A program made the position numbers and the translations under genes. From contig JALCNP010000010.1 of NCBI GenBank assembly GCA_022649135.1, positions 26,702 to 90,701 of the forward strand: DNA of 64,000 nt. Reading direction: 5' to 3'. Origin of the DNA: Bifidobacterium sp. Its GTDB lineage: Bacteria; Actinomycetota; Actinomycetes; Actinomycetales; Bifidobacteriaceae. The notes beneath the pieces were generated by a model. It saw only the letters and a program-made list of their open reading frames with translations, had not been told where the DNA came from and did no database searches. This document shows positions 53,803 to 62,321 of the stretch, one piece after another (position 1 is the first letter of the stretch; each line of letters begins with the position of its first letter).

Positions 53803-53837
53803 TAGCATGGTGTCGTAGAGATGTAGCATGGTGTCGT
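53803..53837. repeat. Direct repeats between rbsB and rbsK
   Basis: TAGCATGGTGTCGT occurs at 53803-53816 and 53824-53837 (period 21 bp); a degenerate relative, CATGCTTGGTGGTATAGC, precedes at about 53781. No gene in this 150-bp gap. Confidence 0.6.
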
Positions 53838-53924
53838 GGGGCAGCTGGATCCTGCATCGGCGGGGTCCGGCCGCCCCACGATGCGCACTGAAAACGATGC
53901 TGTTGTGATGGAAGTGGAGCATAC

Positions 53925-54914
53925 ATGGAATTGAATTGTGACCTGCAATCGATCTTCGATCGCGTTGCGAAGACCAGCCGGACCATAGCCGTTCTCGGAT
54001 CGATGAATGCGGATTACACCGTGGAGACCGAACGTCTGCCTTTGCCGGGGGAGACGGTCTCGGGAGGTCCGCTGCACATACTTCCAGGGGGAAAATCCGC
54101 CAACCAGGCCGCCGCCGCGTCCCGGATCGGCGCCCACGTCATGATGCTCGGGGCCGTCGGCGATGACGGCAACGCCGAGTTCCTTCTTTCGCATCTCCAG
54201 GACGCCGGCGTGGACGTGTCCGCCGTGAAAAACGTTCCGGGGCCCAGCGGGACGACGGTGATCACCGTCGACTCCCACGCGGAGAACACCATCGTCTATT
54301 CCGCGGGATCCAACGCCAAGGTCGACGCCGCGTACGCCCAGCGGTCCGCCGATGCGATTTCCGGTTCGGCCGCTCTGGGGCTGTGCCTTGAATCGCCCAT
54401 CGAAGCGGTGAATCGGGCCGCCGGCATCGCGCATAAGGCCGGGGTGAAGGTGCTGCTGAACAATTCCCCGTTCCGCGCCGACCTGCCGGATGAGCTGATC
54501 GCCGATTCGGACATACTGCTGGTGAACGAGCATGAGATGTCCCAGCTTCTTGGCATCGACGAGCCTGATGACGGGCGCTGGTCGTCCTTGGACTGGGACG
54601 CTCTGGCCCATCGCATGGAGCTGTTCGGCTTCCACGAGGCCATCGTGACCCTGGGCTCCCAGGGTGCGTATGTTCTTTCATCCCTTCCGGGTGCGCCCCG
54701 GAGCGTATTCGTCCCCGCGGTCGCCGTGCATGCGGTCGACACCACCGGATGCGGCGACGCGTTCATGGGATCGGTGCTTGCAGGCATCACCGCAGGACTG
54801 GACCTTGGCCAATGCGCCCACCTGGCGACCTATGTCGCGGCGTACGCGGCCACCGGCGTCGGGGCGCAGTCATCGTATGGAACGAGCGCGGAGATACTCG
54901 ACAGGTTTCTCTGA
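53925..54914 (+). CDS. rbsK: Ribokinase RbsK
   Basis: A 329-residue PfkB-family kinase phosphorylating ribose to ribose-5-phosphate. GSMNADYTVETERLPLPGETV and GGKSANQAAAASRIGA form the sugar site. NEHEMSQLLG is the middle motif, and VDTTGCGDAFMGS holds the anion hole and catalytic Asp. About 15 extra residues precede the first strand. Last gene of the ribose operon, followed by a terminator. Confidence 0.93.
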   Translation: MELNCDLQSIFDRVAKTSRTIAVLGSMNADYTVETERLPLPGETVSGGPLHILPGGKSANQAAAASRIGAHVMMLGAVGDDGNAEFLLSHLQDAGVDVSAVKNVPGPSGTTVITVDSHAENTIVYSAGSNAKVDAAYAQRSADAISGSAALGLCLESPIEAVNRAAGIAHKAGVKVLLNNSPFRADLPDELIADSDILLVNEHEMSQLLGIDEPDDGRWSSLDWDALAHRMELFGFHEAIVTLGSQGAYVLSSLPGAPRSVFVPAVAVHAVDTTGCGDAFMGSVLAGITAGLDLGQCAHLATYVAAYAATGVGAQSSYGTSAEILDRFL

Positions 54915-55011
54915 ACTCTGTGATGGGCCAGAGATCGATTTCCCTCCCGATATGTCCTTAGGCCGATGCCCGTTCGCGCAGCGAGCGTCATGCTGCGGTT
55001 GATGTAATGGA

Positions 55012-55054
55012 AAAGACCGGCATCGCATGTATCATGTATGTGATGCCGGCCTTT
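55012..55054 (+). terminator. Rho-independent terminator of the ribose operon
   Basis: CCGGCATC (55017-55024) pairs with GATGCCGG (55042-55049), flanked by AAAG and CTTT that extend the stem, with an inner CAT/ATG pair. The CTTT end resembles a termination site. Confidence 0.7.
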
Positions 55055-55145
55055 GCCGTTGGTTCGCTCGTATCGAGGGAGTCCTTGCAAAAGACGATGG
55101 TGCGGTTTCACTGTTGGAGAGCCACCTAGATTTGGGGAGAAGATC

Positions 55146-56558
55146 TTGACCATCGCTGACCTAATGCAGGTCCTTCGCAAGCATCTCATCGCCGCCGTCG
55201 CGGCATTCGTCGTCGTTGTCGCCGCCGTCGCCGCCTTCACCTTCCTGTCGCCTGCGAAGTACACGGCCACGGCGGAACTGTTCGCGGCCTACGCGGCGCA
55301 GTCGAATTCCCTACAGAATTCGTCCGAGATGAGTTCGGGCGCCTCCTATCTGTCGACCCAGATCAAGACCTACCCGCAGCTGGTGAAGACGCAGGCCGTG
55401 CTTCAGCCGGTGATCGACGAACTGGGGCTTGACACGAGTGTTGCCGATCTGGCCACAACCGTCACGGCGACCAATCCGACCGACACGTTCATGGTGGACA
55501 TCTCGGTCGAGGCACGTGATGCGGGCCAGTCCGCATCCATCGCCAACGCTGTGGCCAAGAACCTCGCCCGGCAGATCTCCTCGTCGTTGTATACGGACAG
55601 CACCGGCAAGTCGCCCATCACGCTTTCGGTGGTGCAGAAGGCCCAGACCCCCCTCTCTCCCAGCTCGCCCAAAGTGGTGCTGTATCTCGCCGCCGGGTTC
55701 GTTCTTGCCGTCATCGTCGCAATCGGCGTGGCCCTGCTCAAGGATGTGCTGAACACCAAGGTCGATAATCTTGATGACACGCGTGAGCTGACGGGCGCCT
55801 CGTCCCTGGGGGTCGTTCCGCAGGACCCGTTGCTCGGCCAGCTGCGGCCCGCGGTCATATCGCAGCCCGATGGGGCCGAATCGGAGGAATTCCGCCGAAT
55901 CTGCACCAACATCTCCTTCCTCAATCTCCATAGCAAGGAGGGAGGGCAGCTGCTGGTGATCTCCTCCACCCAGCCGGGCGAGGGTAAAACCACCATGGCC
56001 GTCAACGTCGCGGCGGCGCTCGCCGAGGAGGGCAAAAGCGTGCTTCTCATCGACGCCGACCTGCGGCATCCCTCCGTTGCCCGAAAAATCGGCGTCGAGG
56101 GACATGTGGGCCTGTCGCACGTGCTTTCGGGACAGGCTCTGCCCAGGGACGTCGTCCAGAAGTACTGGAAGCCGAAGTTCCACGTTCTTCCCGCCGGCAA
56201 GCGCCCCGCGAATCCCAGCATTCTTCTCAATTCGACCATCATGCGCGAGGTCGTGGAGCAGGCTCTGCTGCAGTACGATGATGTGATTCTCGACACCGCC
56301 CCCATGACGGTGGCCAACGATGCGACCGTCTTCGCCAAAATGGCCGACGGAATCATCCTCGTGGTGGGCAAGGGTGTGGCGGAGAAGAAGGAGCTGCACG
56401 AGAGCGTGCAGGCCCTGCACGCCGCGACGATACCGATTCTGGGATTCGTCTTCAATTTCGCGGATCCGAAGAAGATACGCGCGAAGAACTATTACTACTA
56501 CTCGGATGCCACGGGCGGTGCGGAGCATAGGGAGAGGCAGCGGCCCCGCCGCAAGTGA
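55146..56558 (+). CDS. Wzz-type chain-length / BY tyrosine kinase fusion (exopolysaccharide regulation)
   Basis: A 470-residue protein. Residues 1-205 form a Wzz domain bounded by two membrane segments (AAVAAFVVVVAAVAAFTFL and VVLYLAAGFVLAVIVAIGVALL). Residues 250-460 are a CpsD-type BY-kinase: Walker A SSTQPGEGKTT, Walker A' VLLIDADLRHP, Walker B VILDTAP. The C-terminus has a Tyr cluster KNYYYYSD for autophosphorylation. It controls polymerisation and export of capsule or EPS. The start is a TTG at 55146 with GGGGAGAAG upstream; the in-frame start at 55053 lies just past the ribose terminator and adds unconserved residues. No glycosyltransferase genes follow, which is unusual for this family. 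Confidence 0.88.
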   Translation: MTIADLMQVLRKHLIAAVAAFVVVVAAVAAFTFLSPAKYTATAELFAAYAAQSNSLQNSSEMSSGASYLSTQIKTYPQLVKTQAVLQPVIDELGLDTSVADLATTVTATNPTDTFMVDISVEARDAGQSASIANAVAKNLARQISSSLYTDSTGKSPITLSVVQKAQTPLSPSSPKVVLYLAAGFVLAVIVAIGVALLKDVLNTKVDNLDDTRELTGASSLGVVPQDPLLGQLRPAVISQPDGAESEEFRRICTNISFLNLHSKEGGQLLVISSTQPGEGKTTMAVNVAAALAEEGKSVLLIDADLRHPSVARKIGVEGHVGLSHVLSGQALPRDVVQKYWKPKFHVLPAGKRPANPSILLNSTIMREVVEQALLQYDDVILDTAPMTVANDATVFAKMADGIILVVGKGVAEKKELHESVQALHAATIPILGFVFNFADPKKIRAKNYYYYSDATGGAEHRERQRPRRK

Positions 56559-56733
56559 CGGCGGGAGCGACGCGGTGAGGTGACTGTCCTGGACCCGACC
56601 TGATGCCGCTACTATTGCATGGTAGCGGAACGTCCACACGGCAGTGGAAGTCCGTACAGTAATGGAACATCGATGATACGGAAGTTCATGCCGGTGAGAC
56701 GATCGGCGGTATGGAAGAAAGCGACTGGATGCC

Positions 56734-57111
56734 ATGGGTGACGACGACCGTGTCGGTGGCGTGCTGTTTCCCCCTCCGCCGTACAGGGAGAATCACCCCG
56801 CCGCAACCGATCATGACTGCGCTGATTCTTTCATTGGCACGGACGTAAATCGGCAAGACGCCTCCGGGCCGAGAGCGTCATGCGGCGATGTCGTGGACAC
56901 CGGATGGAGCGTTCCCTTTATCGATGTGCCCACGGTCAGGGAGATTTCGGGTCCGTCGATCGAGGAGGGGTCCCGCTCCGGCGGGAATGGCCCCGATGGG
57001 CGTCGGGGAGCGCATGCCGCCCCGCGACGCAGACCGACGAGGTCCTTGATCGTTGGTCTCGTCGTGATGGCGATCGTGGCTTTTGGGGCAATCGCGTATG
57101 TTCTGCTGTGA
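56734..57111 (+). CDS. Small tail-anchored membrane protein, unknown
   Basis: A 125-residue protein not recognised as a family. About 95 residues are hydrophilic and disordered-looking (Pro, Gly, Asp, Arg rich; PPPPYRE near the start). An Arg-rich stretch (RRRPTRS) precedes one C-terminal membrane segment (LIVGLVVMAIVAFGAIAYVLL), so it should be tail-anchored with the bulk in the cytoplasm. It lies 175 bp after the BY-kinase on the same strand and may serve with it. The start codon is uncertain. Confidence 0.5.
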   Translation: MGDDDRVGGVLFPPPPYRENHPAATDHDCADSFIGTDVNRQDASGPRASCGDVVDTGWSVPFIDVPTVREISGPSIEEGSRSGGNGPDGRRGAHAAPRRRPTRSLIVGLVVMAIVAFGAIAYVLL

Positions 57112-57271
57112 CGCGCTGTCCGGGTGACGCTGTTCTGTTCCGGTGACGCCGCGCTGTTCCCTCGTGCGATGCATCGCTGCGGACTTCTGGATCCACGGCC
57201 CGCGCCCCGGGTGGAGCAGACCGGGTGTGCACAGAGGAGCATGCACGGGGAGAAGCTCACGCAGGGAGAAA

Positions 57272-57320
57272 CGTGAGGGCGGGTGCCTTTCTCTCTTAGG
57301 GGAAGGCACCCGCCCTCACG
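57272..57320. terminator. Strong hairpin terminator
   Basis: An 18-bp perfect stem: CGTGAGGGCGGGTGCCTT (57272-57289) against AAGGCACCCGCCCTCACG (57303-57320), 13-base loop. It lies just past the stop of the minus-strand esterase gene and may also stop plus-strand transcription. Confidence 0.75.
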
Positions 57321-57331
57321 CCGTCCCGCGG

Positions 57332-58393
57332 TCAGATCAGATCGTAGGCGAAATCCCTCATGTGGGAGAGAACCTCCTTGCTTTCGGGAATCCATGTCTG
57401 CCCTACGGGGAACACATGACCCAGCGTCGAGGCCTTGGGCGGCACATGATCCTGGATCTCAAAGCGGGTTCCCTTGTCGGACAGGCATGCGGCGAATCGC
57501 AGGCTTTCCGATTCGAGGAAATCGTCGGAACTGGTGACCAGCATTATCGGGGGCCAGTCGACGGCCTTCGTCAAACCCTCGATGGACAAAAGCCCCTCGG
57601 GGACCTTGCGGCTGGTGCTTTCCAGGAGCGTCCCTCCCATCTGGACCAGATACGGAAGCGATGACGAATCGGCCGAGGCCTTGAGAACCCTGCCGATGTC
57701 GAACAGACCGGACACGAACACCGCGCCGGAGAACGTCATCGATCCCGGTTCGATCCCGAACGCCCTGGCGACGTCCGGATCCGTCGCAATTGCCAGCGCA
57801 TACAGACCCAGAGTCGCGCCGGCCGAATCGCCGGTGATGAAGACATGTTTCGGATCTATCGGATAGTCGCCGATATGGTCGTCGATCCAGTGGAACGCAT
57901 CGAAGATGTCGTGCAGCTGTCCGAGAAAATCGGTGCTGGGGGCCAGGCGGTAGCCGAGTGAGACGACCGCGAGTCCTTGCTGTGCGAGATGAACCCCGAA
58001 GTTCTTGTTGAGATCCTTGTATCCATAGACGAATCCTCCGCCATGGACGTCAATGAACAGCGGAGTCGTCGTGCCTCCGCGAAGATAGGCGTCGTGCGGG
58101 AGGTAGACGTCGAGGCAGTGGGCCTTTCTCAGCGCCTTGGCCGCTCCCGTGCACGCGTCGGGGGCATCGGCCGGCAGCGAATCGTCCTCGCGATAGGGGA
58201 TGTCCTCGAAGCAGTCGACGCCTTCCGGAACCTCCCATTTCTCTGATCGTGCGAGGTCGACTCCCAGGCCGAACTCCTCCCGGACGCGGATGGCGACCTG
58301 GGTGACGACCTTGTCCTGGCCGTCGAGATCCTCGTCGATCGGGGTCCAGGCGGAGATTTTTTCTAGATTGTCCTGAGTTGGTGGATACATCAT
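57332..58393 (-). CDS. Alpha/beta-hydrolase, hormone-sensitive-lipase type esterase
   Basis: A 353-residue cytoplasmic esterase. The oxyanion motif is VHGGGFVYG, the nucleophile elbow GDSAGA, the acid lies in TSSDDFLES and the His in LGHVFPV; together these define the HSL family. The N-terminal 70 residues form the usual helical cap. Its start overlaps the stop of the sugar-porter gene by one base (TAATG), so the two are co-translated. It may deacylate the imported substrate, for example an acetylated or feruloylated sugar (inference). Confidence 0.9.
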   Translation of the reverse strand: MMYPPTQDNLEKISAWTPIDEDLDGQDKVVTQVAIRVREEFGLGVDLARSEKWEVPEGVDCFEDIPYREDDSLPADAPDACTGAAKALRKAHCLDVYLPHDAYLRGGTTTPLFIDVHGGGFVYGYKDLNKNFGVHLAQQGLAVVSLGYRLAPSTDFLGQLHDIFDAFHWIDDHIGDYPIDPKHVFITGDSAGATLGLYALAIATDPDVARAFGIEPGSMTFSGAVFVSGLFDIGRVLKASADSSSLPYLVQMGGTLLESTSRKVPEGLLSIEGLTKAVDWPPIMLVTSSDDFLESESLRFAACLSDKGTRFEIQDHVPPKASTLGHVFPVGQTWIPESKEVLSHMRDFAYDLI

Positions 58394-59841
58394 TATTCGG
58401 CCTTCATATCCTCAAGTTTGATGCCGGCCGTTTCCGGCACCGCCTTCACTACGAATACTAGACCGATGAGCGCGAAGACGGCGTACAGGGCATAGATGTT
58501 TCCGATGCCGATGAGATGCTCCAGCGAGGGGAACGAATAGGAGATCAGGAAGTTTCCGATCCAGTTGGCCGCGGTTGCCACCGCGATGCCGAGGGCGCGT
58601 ATGTTGTTGGGGAATATCTCGCCGATGACGACCCACATTACCGGGCCCCAGGTCAGGCAGAATGCGAGGTAGAAGCCGTACACGGCGGCCAGGGTTATCG
58701 GAGCCCATGCACCGGTCAGGGCTATCGAGGTCCCGCTCACCTTCGCCTGGTAGAAGCCGATGCTGGCGATCGCCAGAAAGACGGTCATGGCGACCGAACC
58801 CCATGTGAGTAGGTTCCGGCGCCCCACGCGGTCGACGATGAACATGGAAATCACGGTGACGACGACTGCCGCGATGGTGCGGTACACCGCGATGTTCAGG
58901 GACATCTGCTCGCTGAATCCGACCGACCTCCACAGGCTCGAATCATAATACAGGATGATGTTGATGCCGCACAGCTGCTGAAGAATCGCTATGCCGACCG
59001 CTATCCACACGACCTTCTTCAGGCCGAACGTCGAGCCCCGGAGATCGGAGAACTTCCCGCCGCGCTCTCCGTGCAGCGAGGCCTGGATCTCCGCGACCTT
59101 CCTCTGGGGGCTGGTCTCTCCCACCACGGTGCGAAGGACTCGGGCCGCCTCGTCGCTTTTGCCCTTCATCGCCAGGAAACGGGGGGATTCGGGAAGGCGG
59201 AAGGAGGCGAGCAGCATGATGATGGCGGGAACGATCATGGTCAGGAGCATCCACCGCCAGGTGGAGAGGCCGAACCAGAACGCGTTGTCGGCGCCGCCCG
59301 ACGCGTTCGCATACAGCGCGTTCACGATGACGGAAACGAGGATTCCCAGGCCGATGGCCAGTTGCTGGAAGCTGCCGAGGAAACCACGCATCTGAGAGGG
59401 TGCGATCTCCGCTATGTACATGGGCCCGATGACGGAGGCCAGCCCGACCCCTACTCCGCCAAGGAAGCGGAAAAGGATGAAGATCCAGACTCCGGGGGCG
59501 AACGCCGAGAACACGGCGCTGACGATGAACAGGATGGCCGCGATGACGATGGTGGGAACCCGACCCAGCCGATCGGCGATCTTTCCCGTGAACCAGGCTC
59601 CGATGACGCACCCGAGAAGCGCGCAGGAGACGGAGAACCCGCTCATTGCCGTGCTCAGGCCGAAGCCCGAACGCGACCCTGCTATCGAATCGACGGCACC
59701 GTTGATCACCGAGGTGTCGTAGCCGAAGAGGAAACCTCCGATCGCGGCGCTGAGACATACGAGAATGACCCGGCGTTTTATCCGCGGATTGAGCACCGCC
59801 TGATCCGAAGGTGAACCGTCTTTGGTAACTACTGTGGACAT
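58393..59841 (-). CDS. MFS sugar porter (SP family)
   Basis: A 482-residue proton-linked sugar carrier with 12 hydrophobic segments. Family marks are GGFLFGYDTSVINGA in segment 1, GKIADRLGRVP, PMYIAEIAPSQMRG, the PESPRFL central motif, QQLCGINIILYY in segment 7 and VPETAGIKLEDM at the end. The substrate is a mono- or small oligosaccharide or polyol. Co-translated with the esterase; divergent from an AraC-type regulator, its probable activator. Confidence 0.94.
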   Translation of the reverse strand: MSTVVTKDGSPSDQAVLNPRIKRRVILVCLSAAIGGFLFGYDTSVINGAVDSIAGSRSGFGLSTAMSGFSVSCALLGCVIGAWFTGKIADRLGRVPTIVIAAILFIVSAVFSAFAPGVWIFILFRFLGGVGVGLASVIGPMYIAEIAPSQMRGFLGSFQQLAIGLGILVSVIVNALYANASGGADNAFWFGLSTWRWMLLTMIVPAIIMLLASFRLPESPRFLAMKGKSDEAARVLRTVVGETSPQRKVAEIQASLHGERGGKFSDLRGSTFGLKKVVWIAVGIAILQQLCGINIILYYDSSLWRSVGFSEQMSLNIAVYRTIAAVVVTVISMFIVDRVGRRNLLTWGSVAMTVFLAIASIGFYQAKVSGTSIALTGAWAPITLAAVYGFYLAFCLTWGPVMWVVIGEIFPNNIRALGIAVATAANWIGNFLISYSFPSLEHLIGIGNIYALYAVFALIGLVFVVKAVPETAGIKLEDMKAE

Positions 59842-60040
59842 TATTGGCCTTTCTGTGTTGAAGACATCGTCGTCATCTGCCCAATGTAGTTATCCGGCAA
59901 CCGGCTTTCCTGCGCATCCGTGACCTTGAAGGTGCTATTATGTGACATGTTCACGAGGTGATGAACAATCGATCGATCTCCGGTCGTGCGGACCCAGGGG
60001 CGGCACATGGGTCGCCGCCGTGATCGCCGGAGGTGATGTC

Positions 60041-60919
60041 ATGCACGATTCGTTCCATTCCCCGCATACCCCGATCGTCAGCAAGGACTATTGTGAGCTG
60101 GAATTCCCTTCGATGACATACCCCGCCTTGGTGCTGGTCCATCATGAGAGCGAGATCGTGCCGACGCACTGGCATGCCGGTCTGGAAATCAACTATGTGA
60201 TCGAAGGCACCGGATCGGTGACCATCGATTCGGACGTCCAAACGCTGCGACCCGGGAAACTGTGCATCATCAGCCCGTACGCCGTGCATAATTTCGTAGC
60301 CGAGAACAGGGGCGGACGATCCCCGCTGATTCTTTCCGTCAGCTTCGACGGGGCCAAGGTGTCGCGTGTGTACGAGACCGCCGACAGGTTCCTTCTCTCG
60401 CCGGACGCGCCCGGGTCCACGGACGACGACAGGAAGGCGATGATCGAGCTATGCATGCGGCTGCTGGAGGCGACCGATGACGATACTCCGGAGATCACGC
60501 TGAGGATCAACTCACTGCTCTACGACATGCTCTATCTGGCATACGATCGCTTCGTGGTGCGAACCCGCAGCTCGCCCGTACGCAGATCCGGGCGCAATGT
60601 TCTGCAGCCGGTGATCGGATATATCGAGTCGCACTACAACACGACGGTGACGGCATCCGAGCTCGCGGAGCATTTCGGGTACAGCCGCGAGTACTTCAGC
60701 CGTCTGTTCAAGCGGTGCAATGGCATCGGATTCAAGGAGTATCTCACCGCTCTGCGTCTTCAGGACGCGTATCATCAGCTGATGTTCGAAGAGGAGACGA
60801 GCCTTGTCGACATCGCCCGGTCTTCGGGCTTTCCCAGTGTCCGCAGCATGTCCGCGGCCTTCGAACGCAGGTATGGCGAGCCGCCTCTGCGCTATCGCAG
60901 CGCGCGTCTGCGCCCCTAG
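60041..60919 (+). CDS. AraC-family transcriptional regulator with cupin domain
   Basis: A 292-residue regulator. The N-terminal cupin sensor has PTHWHAGLEINYVIEGTGSV and LRPGKLCIISPYAVHNF. The C-terminal double helix-turn-helix (about 195-288) has ASELAEHFGYSREYFSRLFKRCNGIGFKEYL and VDIARSSGFPSVRSMSAAFERRYGEPP. Start at 60041 (MHDSFHS) has a near-perfect GGAGGTGATGTC before it; an in-frame ATG at 59942 does not. Divergent from the sugar porter/esterase pair, its likely target. Its end overlaps the convergent LacI gene by four bases. Confidence 0.92.
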   Translation: MHDSFHSPHTPIVSKDYCELEFPSMTYPALVLVHHESEIVPTHWHAGLEINYVIEGTGSVTIDSDVQTLRPGKLCIISPYAVHNFVAENRGGRSPLILSVSFDGAKVSRVYETADRFLLSPDAPGSTDDDRKAMIELCMRLLEATDDDTPEITLRINSLLYDMLYLAYDRFVVRTRSSPVRRSGRNVLQPVIGYIESHYNTTVTASELAEHFGYSREYFSRLFKRCNGIGFKEYLTALRLQDAYHQLMFEEETSLVDIARSSGFPSVRSMSAAFERRYGEPPLRYRSARLRP

Positions 60920-62118
60920 ACGCTCGGGGACGGTGTGCGGGCGCTGCGGCCCGTTCGCTTGAGGGCGGTGAGAATGGACTGCTGCCGTGCCAGATGTATG
61001 GACGTCGTCCTGACCGGATCCACCGATTGGCCGCGCCTCAGATAGCCGGGAACGACGAGGCGCGAGTCGTGAAGCGCGGTCGCCGTATGCGGTGCGGGTG
61101 ATGCGTTCTGAAGCCTCACGTCGTGGAAAGGCCGGGAATGCACCATGAACGTTGCGGCGGCGAGCATCGTTTCGATGATGCTGTCCAGCGGCTGCACCCA
61201 TGAACGCGTGGAAACCGGAATCATGCCGGTGAAGTCCCAACCACCGAAACTGGCGAGCGACAGCTGGTCGGGAATGCGAATCCCCACGTTCCACAGTTCG
61301 CGCATGACGGGCAGGGCGAGGAAATCGCTGAGCACGAACAGTGCGGTGATGTCGCTGTTCATGCCCGTCTCGTTCCTGCGGTCCAGGCAGGGGACGAGAC
61401 TTTCCCGGATCTGGCTGCTCGTCGAGGGGAAGTAGTCCCCGTAATCGGGGCATACCGAGCAGATCAGCGTCGGATCATAGGCGATTCCATGATCGGCGAG
61501 CGAATCCTTGTATCCCTGGATGCGCGCCTGGTAGTGCATTCCCCCCGTGGCGTCGCGCTCCGTGAGGACCCCGATGTTCGTGTGCCCGGCCTCGATAAGC
61601 GAATCGATGACCATACGGGCGCCGTGGTAGTCATCGCTCACGACCGCGGGAGGGCCTTCGGGGGCGTCGTCGGAAAGCACGAACAGCAGCTTCGTCCGTA
61701 TCGAGGAGAATGCAGTGTCCCGGCACGCTCCGCAGGGGCCGGGGACGATGAAGAGCTGTGGCCTATGCACCGTCTCATACTGATGCAGCGCCGCGGCAAG
61801 ATCATTGTCGAACGGGACTTCCACCATGCGTATGTCAAGCCCGGTTTCCGCTGTGATCCTCCGTGCGTCCAGCGGAGGCAGCATGACGATGTTGGCGGGG
61901 TTCGGCCTGGTGACGATGCAGATGTAATTCGTGCGCTTTGTCCGCAGGTTTCGGGCCGATGAATTGAAGGTGTACCCATATTCCTCGGCGCATCGGACTA
62001 TGGAGTCCTTCAGCTCGGGATTGACCCCCGGTTTGCCGTTCAGGGCCCGCGACACGGTCGCTGTGCTGACATGACACAGGTCTGCGATATCGTGAATCGT
62101 GATATTTCGTTTGGCCAT
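60916..62118 (-). CDS. LacI-family regulator, paralog of the pilus-linked LacI
   Basis: A 400-residue LacI/GalR regulator. DNA-binding part ITIHDIADLCHVSTATVSRALN, hinge NSSARNLRTKRT. Core motifs include LFIVPGPCGACR, ALFVLSDFLALPVM, ASFGGWDFTGMIPVSTRSWVQP and PGYLRRGQSV; these match the regulator at 36696-37817 and set the two apart from the other four LacI proteins here. A tail of about 35 residues follows that homology. Start at 62118 rather than 62166, which would add 16 unconserved residues. Divergent from the surface protein at 62322, with a LacI-type site between them. Confidence 0.9.
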   Translation of the reverse strand: MAKRNITIHDIADLCHVSTATVSRALNGKPGVNPELKDSIVRCAEEYGYTFNSSARNLRTKRTNYICIVTRPNPANIVMLPPLDARRITAETGLDIRMVEVPFDNDLAAALHQYETVHRPQLFIVPGPCGACRDTAFSSIRTKLLFVLSDDAPEGPPAVVSDDYHGARMVIDSLIEAGHTNIGVLTERDATGGMHYQARIQGYKDSLADHGIAYDPTLICSVCPDYGDYFPSTSSQIRESLVPCLDRRNETGMNSDITALFVLSDFLALPVMRELWNVGIRIPDQLSLASFGGWDFTGMIPVSTRSWVQPLDSIIETMLAAATFMVHSRPFHDVRLQNASPAPHTATALHDSRLVVPGYLRRGQSVDPVRTTSIHLARQQSILTALKRTGRSARTPSPSV

Positions 62119-62168
62119 GATTCTGCCGTTCCCTCGCGTCGCCGAGAATGTGGCGGCGATGTACAATA

Positions 62169-62183
62169 TGCAATCGTTTACAT
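62169..62183. promoter_or_regulatory. LacI-type operator between LacI and the surface-protein gene
   Basis: TGCAATCGTTTACAT reads ATGTAAACGATTGCA on the other strand, matching GTAAACGATTGC before the pilus operon (31504) and GCAAACGATTGC before the giant adhesin (17661). A weaker relative, GTAACCGATTACGC, follows at 62191. Confidence 0.6.
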
Positions 62184-62321
62184 ACTTTCGGTAACCGATT
62201 ACGCCCTTATATTACTGACGACCATATCCGATATTACATACAATCCTTCAGTGAGACTGGATTGGTTCCGGGCGCGTCGTATGTGTCCGCTTAACCGATT
62301 CACTATTAGTGAGGGAATTGT

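Noticed and set aside
56606..56628. Small hairpin CCGCTAC / GTAGCGG after the BY-kinase
   Set aside because: Seven pairs with a nine-base loop and no T run; too weak to call a terminator.
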